Origin: Stenotrophomonas maltophilia | GTDB taxonomy: Bacteria; Pseudomonadota; Gammaproteobacteria; Xanthomonadales; Xanthomonadaceae | Assembly: GCF_025642255.1 (NCBI RefSeq) | Contig: NZ_CP106759.1 | Span: forward strand, 1,577,501 to 1,641,500 | DNA length: 64,000 nt | Direction: 5' to 3' | Shown here: positions 55,533-64,000 of the stretch, piece by piece | Layout: every line of letters begins with the position of its first letter | Position numbering within the stretch: position 1 is the first letter of the stretch | Notes under the pieces: model-generated | What the model was told of the DNA's origin: nothing | The model's input: the letters and a program-made list of their open reading frames with translations, nothing else | The model's database searches: none | Translations under genes and position numbers: made by a program

Positions 55533-58500
55533 GCCATCCTGACCACGACCACGGTGCTTCGCCCCACGGCGAAAGCGCCGCCGCCGGCATGCGCGGCGGC
55601 CTGGTGGAGTTCGCTACCCGCCGCCGCGTCACCATTGCCATGTGCACGGTCACCCTGCTGCTGTTCGGCCTGATTGCGCTGGGCAGTCTCAAGGTCAACC
55701 TGCTGCCGGACCTGAGCTACCCGACGCTGACGGTACGCACCGAATACACCGGTGCGGCACCGACCGAGATCGAAACCCTGATCACCCAGCCGGTGGAAGA
55801 AGCCGTGGGCGTGGTCAAGAACCTGCGCAAGCTGAAGTCGGTCTCGCGCACCGGCCAGAGCGATGTGGTGCTGGAGTTCGCCTGGGGCACCAACATGGAC
55901 CAGGCCAGCCTGGAGGTGCGCGACAAGATGGAAGCGCTGAACCTGCCGCTGGAGGCGAAAGCCCCGGTGCTGCTGCGCTTCAATCCGTCCACCGAGCCGA
56001 TCATGCGCCTGGTGCTGTCCAGCAAGGCGGCGCCGTCCAGCGATGCCGACGCCATCCGCGAGCTGACCATCCTGCGCCGCTACGCCGACGAGGATCTGAA
56101 GAAGAAGCTGGAACCGGTCACCGGCGTGGCGGCGGTCAAGGTCGGCGGCGGCCTGGAGGACGAGATCCAGGTCGACATCGACCAGCAGAAGCTCGCGCAG
56201 CTGAATCTGCCGATCGATACCGTCATCAAGCGCCTGAAGGACGAGAACATCAACATCTCCGGCGGTCGGCTGGAAGAGGGCTCGCAGCGCTTCCTGGTGC
56301 GTACCGTCAACCAGTTCGCCGACCTGGAGGAGATCCGCAACCTGCTGGTCACCACCCAGGCGTCCAATGGCAGTGCGGCGGACTCCGCGCTGCAGCAGAT
56401 GTTCAACATTGCCGCCTCCACCGGTTCCGCTGCGGCCATCGCCGCAGCCTCGGCCGCACAGAGCGCATCGTCCGGCGGTGGCTCCAGCGTGGTTGCCAAT
56501 GGCGTTCCTGTCCGGTTGAAGGACGTGGCCACCGTGCGCCAGGGCTACAAGGAGCGTGAAGCGATCATCCGCCTGGGCGGCAAGGAATCGGTCGAGCTGG
56601 CGATCTACAAGGAAGGCGACGCCAACACAGTCGCCACTGCAGAAGCGCTGCGCAAGCGCCTGGAGCAGATCAAGGGCACGTTCCCCGGCGATGCCGAACT
56701 GACCACCATCGAGGACCAGTCGCGCTTCATCGAGCATGCGATCAGCGACGTCAAGAAGGATGCGGTGATCGGCGGCCTGCTGGCGATCCTGATCATCTTC
56801 CTGTTCCTCCGCGATGGCTGGAGCACGTTCGTCATCAGCCTGTCGCTGCCGGTGTCGATCATCGCCACGTTCTTCTTCATGGGCCAGCTGGGTCTCAGCC
56901 TGAATGTCATGTCGCTGGGTGGCCTGGCGCTGGCAACGGGCCTGGTGGTGGACGATTCGATCGTGGTGCTGGAGAGCATCGCCAAGGCGCGCGAGCGGGG
57001 GCTGGGCATCCTGCAGGCCGCGATCGAAGGCACCCGCGAGGTGAGCATGGCGGTGGTCGCCTCCACCCTGACCACCATCGCGGTGTTCCTGCCGCTGGTG
57101 TTCGTCGACGGTATCGCCGGCCAGCTGTTCCGCGACCAGGCGCTGACCGTGGCGATCGCCATCGCCATTTCGCTGCTGGTATCGATGACACTGATTCCGA
57201 TGCTCAGTTCGCTGAAGGGGCGGCCGCCGCTGGCGTTCCCCGAAGAGCCCGCCAGCGAGGCGTGGCAGCCGGAGCGTCGCTGGCAGAAGCCCGTTGCAGC
57301 CGGCCGTCGTGGCTTCGTCGCTGCGGTGCGCTGGACCTTCTATGCGCTGGCCTGGCTGGTGGTGCGTGCCTGCCGCGGCGTTGCCGCCGTGATCGGCCCG
57401 GTCATGCGCAAGGCCAGCGATATCGCGATGAAGCCCTATGCGGGGGCCGAACGTGGCTACCTGCGGCTGTTGCCGAGCGCGCTGGCGCACCCCGGCAAGG
57501 TGCTGGGCCTGGCCGCGCTGGCGTTTGCAGCCACCATGGCGCTGGTGCCGATGCTGGGCGCCGACCTCATCCCGCAGCTGGCGCAGGACCGCTTCGAGAT
57601 GACCGTCAAGCTGCCGGCCGGCACGCCGTTGAAGCAGACCGATGCACTGGTCCGCGAACTGCAGCTGGCGCACGGCAAGGGCGAGGGCGTGGCCTCGCTG
57701 TACGGCGTCAGTGGCAGCGGTACCCGGTTGGACGCAAGCCCGACAGAGAGCGGCGAGAACATCGGCAAGCTGACCGTGGTGATGGAAGGCGGTGGGGATG
57801 CGCGCACCGAAGCGGCCATCACCGAGCGCCTGCGTGGCACCATGGCCGGGCACCCCGGCGCGCAGGTCGACTTCGCGCGGCCGGCACTGTTCAGTTTCTC
57901 CACGCCGCTGGAAATCGAACTGCGTGGTCAGGACATGGCCACGCTGGAGCAGGCCGGCCAGCGGCTGGCTGCCCTGCTGCGCGGCAATGCCCACTACGCC
58001 GACGTGAAGTCGACGGTGGAAGAGGGCTTCCCGGAGATCCAGATCCGCTTCGACCAGGAGCGCGCCGGTGCACTGGGCCTGACCACCCGCCAGATCGCCG
58101 ACGTCGTGGTGAAGAAGGTGCGCGGCGATGTGGCCACCCGCTACAGCTTCCGCGACCGCAAGATCGACGTGCTGGTACGGGCACAGGAAGGCGACCGGGC
58201 CAGCGTGGAGAGCATCCGCCGCTTGATCGTCAACCCGGGCAGTACCCGTCCGGTCACCCTGGACGCCGTGGCCGACGTGGTGGCCACCACCGGTCCGAGC
58301 GAGATCCACCGTGCCGATCAGACCCGCGTCGCGGTGGTCTCGGCCAACCTGCGTGACATCGATCTGGGCGCGGCCATGCGCGAAGTGCAGCAGATGGTCG
58401 CCGAACAGCCGCTTGGTGCGGGCGTCGGCCTGCATATCGGCGGCCAGGGCGAGGAACTGGCGCAGGCGGCAACGTCGCTGATCTTCGCCTTCGGACTGGC

Positions 58501-59050
58501 GATCTTCCTGGTCTATCTGGTGATGGCGTCGCAGTTCGAATCGCTGCTGCATCCGTTCGTGATCCTGTTCACCATCCCGCTGGCGCTGGTCGGCGCGATC
58601 CTGGCGCTGATGCTGACCGGCAAGCCGATCTCGGTGGTGGTGTTCATCGGCCTGATCCTGCTGGTGGGACTGGTCACCAAGAACGCGATCATCCTGATCG
58701 ACAAGGTCAATCAGCTGCGCGAGGCCGGCGTGGCCAAGCACGAGGCGCTGGTGGAAGGCGCGCGCTCGCGCCTGCGTCCGATCATCATGACCACCCTGTG
58801 CACGCTGTTCGGCTTCCTGCCACTGGCGGTGGCGATGGGCGAGGGCGCTGAAGTACGTGCGCCGATGGCGATCACCGTGATCGGCGGCCTGCTGGTCTCC
58901 ACCCTGCTGACCCTGCTGGTGATCCCGGTGGTCTACGACCTGATGGATCGCCGCGGCGACGCCTACTACCGCGAACGCGGCCGCAAGCACGCCGGCGACG
59001 GATTGCGAATCGCAGAAGGTGGCCGCGTCGGCGGCGAGGAGCCGGCATGA
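55529..59050 (+). CDS. RND efflux permease, first of two
   Basis: 1173 residues, longer than the usual ~1040. A His-rich cytoplasmic start (MSHPDHDHGASPHGE) precedes the first membrane helix. The RND plan of 1+5+1+5 helices and two periplasmic domains is clear: NLLPDLSYPTLTVRTEYTGAAPTEIETLI, the proton-relay Asp pair in ATGLVVDDSIVVLES, and C-terminal GLILLVGLVTKNAIILIDK. Extra length comes from a small-residue insertion near 285-330 (ASTGSAAAIAAASAAQSASSG) and a basic linker near 570-650. It overlaps the second permease gene by four bases. Substrates unknown. Confidence 0.9.
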   Translation: MSHPDHDHGASPHGESAAAGMRGGLVEFATRRRVTIAMCTVTLLLFGLIALGSLKVNLLPDLSYPTLTVRTEYTGAAPTEIETLITQPVEEAVGVVKNLRKLKSVSRTGQSDVVLEFAWGTNMDQASLEVRDKMEALNLPLEAKAPVLLRFNPSTEPIMRLVLSSKAAPSSDADAIRELTILRRYADEDLKKKLEPVTGVAAVKVGGGLEDEIQVDIDQQKLAQLNLPIDTVIKRLKDENINISGGRLEEGSQRFLVRTVNQFADLEEIRNLLVTTQASNGSAADSALQQMFNIAASTGSAAAIAAASAAQSASSGGGSSVVANGVPVRLKDVATVRQGYKEREAIIRLGGKESVELAIYKEGDANTVATAEALRKRLEQIKGTFPGDAELTTIEDQSRFIEHAISDVKKDAVIGGLLAILIIFLFLRDGWSTFVISLSLPVSIIATFFFMGQLGLSLNVMSLGGLALATGLVVDDSIVVLESIAKARERGLGILQAAIEGTREVSMAVVASTLTTIAVFLPLVFVDGIAGQLFRDQALTVAIAIAISLLVSMTLIPMLSSLKGRPPLAFPEEPASEAWQPERRWQKPVAAGRRGFVAAVRWTFYALAWLVVRACRGVAAVIGPVMRKASDIAMKPYAGAERGYLRLLPSALAHPGKVLGLAALAFAATMALVPMLGADLIPQLAQDRFEMTVKLPAGTPLKQTDALVRELQLAHGKGEGVASLYGVSGSGTRLDASPTESGENIGKLTVVMEGGGDARTEAAITERLRGTMAGHPGAQVDFARPALFSFSTPLEIELRGQDMATLEQAGQRLAALLRGNAHYADVKSTVEEGFPEIQIRFDQERAGALGLTTRQIADVVVKKVRGDVATRYSFRDRKIDVLVRAQEGDRASVESIRRLIVNPGSTRPVTLDAVADVVATTGPSEIHRADQTRVAVVSANLRDIDLGAAMREVQQMVAEQPLGAGVGLHIGGQGEELAQAATSLIFAFGLAIFLVYLVMASQFESLLHPFVILFTIPLALVGAILALMLTGKPISVVVFIGLILLVGLVTKNAIILIDKVNQLREAGVAKHEALVEGARSRLRPIIMTTLCTLFGFLPLAVAMGEGAEVRAPMAITVIGGLLVSTLLTLLVIPVVYDLMDRRGDAYYRERGRKHAGDGLRIAEGGRVGGEEPA

Positions 59051-62000
59051 GTGTCGCCGAGTTCTCCATCCGCCGTCCGGTCACCACCATCATGTGCTTC
59101 GTATCGCTGGTGGTGATCGGCCTGATCGCTTCATTCCGGCTGCCACTGGAGGCTCTGCCGGACATCTCCGCGCCGTTCCTGTTCGTGCAGATTCCGTACA
59201 CGGGCTCGACACCGGAAGAAGTGGAGCGGACCATCATCCGGCCGGTGGAAGAGTCATTGGCAACGATGACCGGGATCAAGCGCATGCGCTCCTCGGCCAC
59301 GTCCGAAGCGGCGCTGATCTTCATCGAGTTCAGCGACTGGGACCGTGACATCGCCATCGCCGCTTCGGACGCGCGCGAACGTATCGATGCGATCCGCAGC
59401 GACCTGCCTGACGACCTGCAGCGCTACAACGTGTTCAAGTGGTCCAGCAGCGACCAGCCGGTGCTGAAGGTGCGCCTGGCCAGCACCACCGACCTGACGA
59501 CCGCCTATGACATGCTCGACCGCGAGTTCAAGCGGCGCATCGAGCGCATTCCGGGCGTTGCGCGCGTGGACATCACCGGTGCACCGCCGAATGAAGTCGA
59601 GATCGCGATCGATCCCAACCGGCTCAACGCGCACGGGCTGAGCATCAACGAGCTGAGCGAACGGTTGCGCACGCTGAACTTTTCGATCTCGGCCGGGCAG
59701 ATCGATGACAACGGCCAGCGTGTGCGCGTGCAACCGGTCGGCGAGATCACCGACCTGCAGGAACTGCGCGATCTGGTGATCAACGCCAAGGGCCTGCGGC
59801 TGGGTGACATCGCCGATGTGCGGCTGAAGCCGGCGCGGATGAACTATGGCCGCCGCCTGGATGGCAACCCGGCAGTGGGCCTGGATATCTTCAAGGAGCG
59901 CAGCGCCAATCTGGTCGACGTCTCGCGCGCGGCGCTGGCCGAAGTTGAAGCGATCCGCGCACAGGCCTCGATGCGCGATGTGCAGATCAAGGTCATCGAC
60001 AACCAGGGCAAGGCGGTGACCTCCTCGCTGCTGGAGCTCGCCGAAGCCGGTGCGGTGGGCCTGATCCTGTCGGTGACGGTGCTGTTCTTCTTCCTGCGCC
60101 ACTGGCCGTCCACGCTGATGGTGACGCTGGCCATCCCGATCTGCTTCACCATCACCCTGGGCTTCATGTACTTCGTCGGGGTGACGCTGAACATCCTGAC
60201 CATGATGGGCCTGCTGCTGGCGGTGGGCATGCTGGTGGACAACGCCGTGGTGGTGGTGGAGAGCATCTACCAGGAGCGCGAGCGCATGCCGGGACAGCCA
60301 CGGCTGGCCTCGATCATCGGCACCCGCAACGTCGCCATCGCGCTCAGCGCCGGCACCCTGTGCCATTGCATCGTGTTCGTGCCGAACCTGTTCGGCGAGA
60401 CCAACAACATCAGCATCTTCATGGCACAGATCGCGATCACCATTTCGGTATCGCTGCTGGCGTCTTGGCTGGTGGCGGTCAGCCTGATTCCGATGCTGTC
60501 CGCGCGCATGGCCACGCCCAAGCTCGTGCACTCGCAGACCGGCCTGATCGCGCGCCTGCAGCGGCGCTACGCGCAGGTGCTGGACTGGTCGCTGCACCAT
60601 CGTGGCTGGAGCCTGCTGGGCATCGTGCTGGTGGTGGCCGTCAGCCTGGTGCCGATGAAACTGACCAAGGTGGACATGTTCGGTGGTGAAGGTGGCAAGG
60701 ACATCTTCATCGGCTACATGTGGAAGGGTGCCTACACCTACCGGCAGATGTCCGAGGAAGTGGCTCGGGTGGAGAACTGGATCGACGAGAACCGTGAGCG
60801 CCTGCACGTCAAGCAGGTGTACTCCTGGTACAGCGAGCAGGAAGGCAGCTCGACGGTCGTCACCCTGGACGAGAAGTACGCCAAGGACATCAAGTCACTG
60901 CAGGAGGAGCTGCGCAAGGGCCTGCCGAAGTCCGCGCGTACCGACTACTTCGTCGGCAACCAGGGCGGTGATGGTGGTGGCGGCAACCAGGGCGTGCAGG
61001 TGCAGTTGATCGGCGATTCCAGCAGCATGCTGCAGGAAATCGGCCAGGAAGTGCTGCCCCTGCTGGCCCAGCGTGCGGAGCTGCGCGACGTGCGCATCGA
61101 CAATGGCGAGAAGGGCGGTGAACTCAAGGTGCGCGTCGATCGCGAGCGTGCCGCCGCCTTCGGCTTCAACGCCGAGCAGGTGGCCAGCTTTGTCGGCCTG
61201 GCATTGCGCGGTGCACCGATGCGTGAGTTCCGGCGAGGCGACAACGAGGTGCCGGTCTGGGTGCGCTTCGCCGGGGCCGAGCAGAGCAGTCCGGAGGACC
61301 TGGCCGGCTTCAGCGTGCGTACCGGCGACGGCCGCAGCGTGCCGCTGCTGAGTCTGGTCAGCGTCGATGTCGGTTCGTCCGCCACCCAGATCGGCCGCAC
61401 CAACCGGCAGACCACGCTGACGATCAAGGCCAACCTGGCCGAGAAGGTCACCGCACCGGACGGACGCAAGGCGATCGAGGCCGTACTCAAGCCGATGAGC
61501 TTCCCGGCCGGCTATGGCTACACCTTCGATGGCGGCGACTATGGCAACGATGACGAGGCGATGCAGCAGATGGTGTTCAACCTGCTCATCGCGCTGGTGA
61601 TGATCTACGTGGTGATGGCGGCGGTGTTCGAATCGCTGCTGTTCCCGGCGGCGATCATGAGCGGCGTGCTGTTCTCGATCTTCGGCGTGTTCTGGCTGTT
61701 CTGGATCACCGGCACCTCGTTCGGAATCATGTCCTTCATCGGCATCCTGGTGCTGATGGGCGTGGTGGTGAACAACGGCATCGTGATGATCGAGCACATC
61801 AACAACCTCCGGCGCAGCGGCATGGGGCGTACCCAGGCGCTGGTGGAGGGTTCACGCGAGCGCCTGCGCCCGATCATGATGACCATGGGAACGGCGATCC
61901 TGGCGATGGTGCCGATTTCGCTGACCAACACGCAGATGTTCGGCGACGGCCCGGAGTACGCGCCGATGGCCCGTGCCATCGCCGGTGGACTGGCGTTCTC

Positions 62001-62124
62001 GACCGTGGTCAGCCTGCTGTTCCTGCCGACGATCTACGCGGTGCTGGACGACCTGCGCAATGCCGTGACGCGGCTGATCCGCCGCGCGCGCGGCCTGGAA
62101 AAGGTGGCGGCAACGGCCGCCTAG
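59047..62124 (+). CDS. RND efflux permease, second of two
   Basis: 1025 residues, normal for the family. SVAEFSIRRPVTTIMCFVSLVVIGLIASFRLPLEALPDI at the start, proton-relay region AVGMLVDNAVVVVESIYQERER (one Asp, with Asn beside it), and C-terminal FIGILVLMGVVVNNGIVMIEHINNLRR. A Gly-rich loop (NQGGDGGGGNQG) lies in the second periplasmic domain. Two different permeases with one adaptor recall MdtBC, where both are needed as a heterotrimer. No outer-membrane channel gene follows, so a TolC-type channel encoded elsewhere would be needed. A strong terminator ends the unit. Confidence 0.9.
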   Translation: MSVAEFSIRRPVTTIMCFVSLVVIGLIASFRLPLEALPDISAPFLFVQIPYTGSTPEEVERTIIRPVEESLATMTGIKRMRSSATSEAALIFIEFSDWDRDIAIAASDARERIDAIRSDLPDDLQRYNVFKWSSSDQPVLKVRLASTTDLTTAYDMLDREFKRRIERIPGVARVDITGAPPNEVEIAIDPNRLNAHGLSINELSERLRTLNFSISAGQIDDNGQRVRVQPVGEITDLQELRDLVINAKGLRLGDIADVRLKPARMNYGRRLDGNPAVGLDIFKERSANLVDVSRAALAEVEAIRAQASMRDVQIKVIDNQGKAVTSSLLELAEAGAVGLILSVTVLFFFLRHWPSTLMVTLAIPICFTITLGFMYFVGVTLNILTMMGLLLAVGMLVDNAVVVVESIYQERERMPGQPRLASIIGTRNVAIALSAGTLCHCIVFVPNLFGETNNISIFMAQIAITISVSLLASWLVAVSLIPMLSARMATPKLVHSQTGLIARLQRRYAQVLDWSLHHRGWSLLGIVLVVAVSLVPMKLTKVDMFGGEGGKDIFIGYMWKGAYTYRQMSEEVARVENWIDENRERLHVKQVYSWYSEQEGSSTVVTLDEKYAKDIKSLQEELRKGLPKSARTDYFVGNQGGDGGGGNQGVQVQLIGDSSSMLQEIGQEVLPLLAQRAELRDVRIDNGEKGGELKVRVDRERAAAFGFNAEQVASFVGLALRGAPMREFRRGDNEVPVWVRFAGAEQSSPEDLAGFSVRTGDGRSVPLLSLVSVDVGSSATQIGRTNRQTTLTIKANLAEKVTAPDGRKAIEAVLKPMSFPAGYGYTFDGGDYGNDDEAMQQMVFNLLIALVMIYVVMAAVFESLLFPAAIMSGVLFSIFGVFWLFWITGTSFGIMSFIGILVLMGVVVNNGIVMIEHINNLRRSGMGRTQALVEGSRERLRPIMMTMGTAILAMVPISLTNTQMFGDGPEYAPMARAIAGGLAFSTVVSLLFLPTIYAVLDDLRNAVTRLIRRARGLEKVAATAA

Positions 62125-62170
62125 CGTCGAGCTTGTCCGACTACGGGGAACGACAACGTGTTGTGGTGTG

Positions 62171-62208
62171 GGGAGGCCGGTCGTAGTGGGGCGGCCTCCC
62201 TTTTTTTT
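62171..62208 (+). terminator. Intrinsic terminator of the RND operon
   Basis: GGGAGGCCG (62171-62179), a 12-nt loop, CGGCCTCCC (62192-62200) and eight T. Confidence 0.92.
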
Positions 62209-62269
62209 CGCCGGGCATGGCCCGGCGCTACCATCACCGCCACACGGTATCGCCGGGCCATGCCCGGCG
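62209..62269. repeat. Inverted pair of SMAG-type palindromes
   Basis: CGCCGGGCATGGCCCGGCG ending CTAC (62209-62231, minus) directly abuts the terminator T-run and faces GTATCGCCGGGCCATGCCCG with GCG (62247-62269, plus, head GTAT). It lies between the convergent RND and TraB-type genes. Confidence 0.82.
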
Positions 62270-62280
62270 GGGCGTTGCAA

Positions 62281-63513
62281 TCAACCTGCGACCTTGCCCC
62301 ACACCTGGAAGCCGGTCAGCCACAGGCCGAGCATGCTGCCGAGATTGGTCAGCATGAACGTCAGCACCACGCGGGTGACCCGATTGCGGTACCAGCCCTT
62401 CAACGACTGTGCATCGTCGCGCAGCTGCAGGAAATCCTGGTACGCCGGCTTGCGCAGGCGTGCCTCGACCAGCGCCGAGAACGCGCCGGTGGGAATGCTG
62501 AGCCGGAACGGCTTGAACGGGGCGACCACGATCGCCGTGAGAATGCTCAGCGGGTGACTGCCGGCCAGCAGACAGCCGAGGCCGGCCAGGCCGCCGGTGT
62601 ACATCGCCCACGTGGCCAGCAGTTCGGTGCCCACGCCCAGGCCTCCGCGGTAGAAGCCGACGGCGATGCCGGTGATGACGATGGCAAGGATGCCCAGCGT
62701 GAACCACGGGATGTTGCGCTTCTTCGGCACGGCTTCGAGTTTGGCGCGCAACGGTGCCGGTGCATCGGTATCCGTTTCGAGGTATCGCGCCAGGCCTGCC
62801 AGATGGCCGGCGCCGACCACCGCCAGCACTTCGCGCTGCCGCGGGTCGTGTTCTTCGCGCAGGCGCGTGGCCATGTAGCGGTCGCGCTCACCGATGATGG
62901 TTTCGTACAGCGCGGGATTCTCGGTCGCGAACTCGCCGAAGCTCGACTCCAGCATGTCGCCCTGCTTGAGCTTCTCGATTTCGTTTTCGCCCACCTCTTC
63001 CGATGAGAACAGGCCGGCGCCCAGGCCCGCAACCAGCTTCAGCTTGCCGAAGAAGCCCAGCCGCTGCGAGGCGCGGCGGAAGGTCAGGCCCACCTCGCGG
63101 TCGATCAGGTGGACGGGCAGGCCGCGCTCACGCCCCAGTTCGACGGCGCGCTTCAGTTCCGCACCCGGCTCGATGCCGAGCTGTTCGGCCAGACGACGCT
63201 GGTAGGCGGAAAGCGCCAGGTTGGCGGCGAACAGGGCAACTCGACCCTTGCGGATCACCTCGACCAGGTCCAGCTTGGCCAACGTGTCCGGATCGCTCAG
63301 GGCCTGCAGGCGCTGGGGGTCCAGTTCGACCGCGACGGCATCGAAGCGGCCGCTGTTGATTGCTTTCTCCACCGCCTCGACGCTGGCGTGGGAAACGTGG
63401 GCGGTGCCCAGAAGGGTGTAGCGCACGCCGTCGCGTTCAACGACGCGCACCGGCTGGCCGGCGAACAGATCGTCGCCGGTCTCGGGAAGGATTTCTGTCA
63501 TGGAGTCATTCAT
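62281..63513 (-). CDS. TraB/PrgY-family membrane protein
   Basis: 410 residues. N-terminal TraB domain with the conserved TLLGTAHVSHASVEAVEKAI (GTAH motif), DAVAVELDPQRLQAL, HLIDREVGLTFRRA and VLAVVGAGHLAGLARYL, which together resemble the TIKI/TraB metalloprotease-like fold. The C-terminal ~150 residues hold four or five membrane helices (FTLGILAIVITGIAVGFY, ATWAMYTGGLAGLGCLLAG, VVLTFMLTNLGSMLGLWL). Enterococcal relatives limit pheromone activity; bacterial chromosomal members have no firm role. The start (ATG 63513) overlaps the upstream acetyltransferase stop by eight bases; ATG 63501 is an alternative. Confidence 0.87.
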   Translation of the reverse strand: MNDSMTEILPETGDDLFAGQPVRVVERDGVRYTLLGTAHVSHASVEAVEKAINSGRFDAVAVELDPQRLQALSDPDTLAKLDLVEVIRKGRVALFAANLALSAYQRRLAEQLGIEPGAELKRAVELGRERGLPVHLIDREVGLTFRRASQRLGFFGKLKLVAGLGAGLFSSEEVGENEIEKLKQGDMLESSFGEFATENPALYETIIGERDRYMATRLREEHDPRQREVLAVVGAGHLAGLARYLETDTDAPAPLRAKLEAVPKKRNIPWFTLGILAIVITGIAVGFYRGGLGVGTELLATWAMYTGGLAGLGCLLAGSHPLSILTAIVVAPFKPFRLSIPTGAFSALVEARLRKPAYQDFLQLRDDAQSLKGWYRNRVTRVVLTFMLTNLGSMLGLWLTGFQVWGKVAG

Positions 63514-64000
63514 TGGAAGGTGCGGTGTCGGCGCCGTCGCCGAGCGCGCGTTGCATCTGCACGGTGTCCAGCCAGCGGCCGTGCTTGCGGCCGAGGCCGC
63601 GGAACACGCCGACCAGCTCGAAGCCGAAACGCTCGTGCAGCCTGATCGAAGCGGTATTGGTCGGTTCGCCGATCACCGCCACCATCTGCCGGAAGCCACG
63701 TGCGACGCATGCGTCGATCAGCGCCTGCAACAGGCCGGTGCCGACGCCCTGGCCCTGGAACCGTGCATCGACATAGACCGAGTTCTCCACGGTCCACTGG
63801 TAGGCAATGCGCGTGCGGTAGGTGTTGGCGTAGGCGTAGCCGGCGACCTGGCCGTCGATCTCGGCGACCAGATAGGGAAAACCGCGGTCGATGATGTCGC
63901 GCATGCGGCGCAGCATCTCGGCCGGGTCCGGTATGTCGTACTCGTACGTGTTGACGAAGTCGGTCACTTCGACCGCGTAGATCGCGGTGATCGCGGCGAT
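63506..64000 (-). CDS. GNAT N-acetyltransferase, phosphinothricin-acetyltransferase-like (5' end outside window)
   Basis: At least 164 residues; the frame stays open through the last base (AAITAIYAVEVTDFV before the first in-frame GTG), so the true start lies beyond the window. GNAT marks: PYLVAEIDGQVAGYAYANTYRTRIAYQWTVENSVYVDARFQGQGVGTGLLQALIDACVARGFRQMVAVIG with the acetyl-CoA loop RFQGQGVGTGLL, then NTASIRLHERFGFELVGVFRGLGRKHGRWLDTVQMQR. That arrangement is typical of Pat/Bar-like acetyltransferases acting on phosphinothricin, methionine sulfoximine or similar small amines. The stop overlaps the TraB-type start. Confidence 0.9.
   Translation of the reverse strand: MAAITAIYAVEVTDFVNTYEYDIPDPAEMLRRMRDIIDRGFPYLVAEIDGQVAGYAYANTYRTRIAYQWTVENSVYVDARFQGQGVGTGLLQALIDACVARGFRQMVAVIGEPTNTASIRLHERFGFELVGVFRGLGRKHGRWLDTVQMQRALGDGADTAPSNE

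Noticed and set aside
55355-58990. 1211-codon minus-strand frame opposite the first RND permease
   Set aside because: Same reason: low-complexity His/Gln/Arg/Asp translation opposite a recognised gene, no ribosome site.
54387-62124. Naming the RND operon after a specific Sme pump such as smeIJK
   Set aside because: The adaptor plus two permeases layout is similar, but I cannot verify identity without alignment, so no symbol is given.

Overview
The window is ordinary, dense, high-GC gammaproteobacterial chromosome. It most resembles Stenotrophomonas (S. maltophilia complex) within Xanthomonadaceae. Reasons: many short GTAG-headed palindromes of the SMAG/REP type (GTAGCGCCGGGCC-ATG-CCCGGCG and variants) between genes; a FimX-like protein of about 690 residues as in Xanthomonas; a FabV-type enoyl reductase; and -10 boxes of the form TACAAT/TAGAAT lying directly before start codons. 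I see no rRNA or tRNA gene, prophage, insertion sequence, CRISPR array or integron.

Layout. 1-5.5 kb: the end of dnaJ, an AraC-type regulator divergent from an Fsr-like MFS exporter, a 0.56-kb composite palindromic element, then pdxY-tyrA. 5.3-9.6 kb (minus): an ECF sigma/anti-sigma pair, a YigZ protein, an ABC exporter and a 64-residue protein. 9.7-15 kb: a tandem-GAF GGDEF-EAL protein, a LOG-family nucleosidase and a class III aminotransferase with an attenuator-like leader. 15-22.8 kb: queA-tgt-yajC-secD-secF, a second composite palindromic element in opposite orientation, and fabV. 22.9-31.3 kb: FimX-like protein, HI0933-type flavoprotein, yaeQ, a pseudouridine synthase, yaiI, a cold-shock gene, a glutathione transferase and selO.

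31.3-46.9 kb is the metabolic centrepiece: an apparently complete periplasm-to-cytoplasm route from quinate/shikimate to the TCA cycle. A membrane PQQ dehydrogenase (quiA), an exported type I dehydroquinate dehydratase (quiB), an exported beta-helix protein that I infer to be the dehydroshikimate dehydratase (quiC), an OprB-type porin (quiX-like) and an aromatic-acid MFS permease (pcaK-like) deliver protocatechuate. pcaHG, pcaB, pcaC, pcaD, pcaIJ and pcaF convert it to succinyl-CoA and acetyl-CoA. An IclR-family regulator (pcaR-like) lies downstream of quiA. Palindromes related to the PcaR operator (GTTCGATAATCGCAC) precede all three transcription units.

47-64 kb: apt, dbpA, a divergent YeiH/YeiE-type pair, uup, two small c-type cytochromes, a periplasmic adaptor with two consecutive RND permeases and a strong terminator, a TraB/PrgY-type membrane protein, and a GNAT acetyltransferase cut by the window end.

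The least explained structures are the two composite elements (2541-3097 and 20891-21381). Each is a nested palindrome of four hairpin classes, the two are reverse-complement relatives, and their tip stems differ while staying paired.
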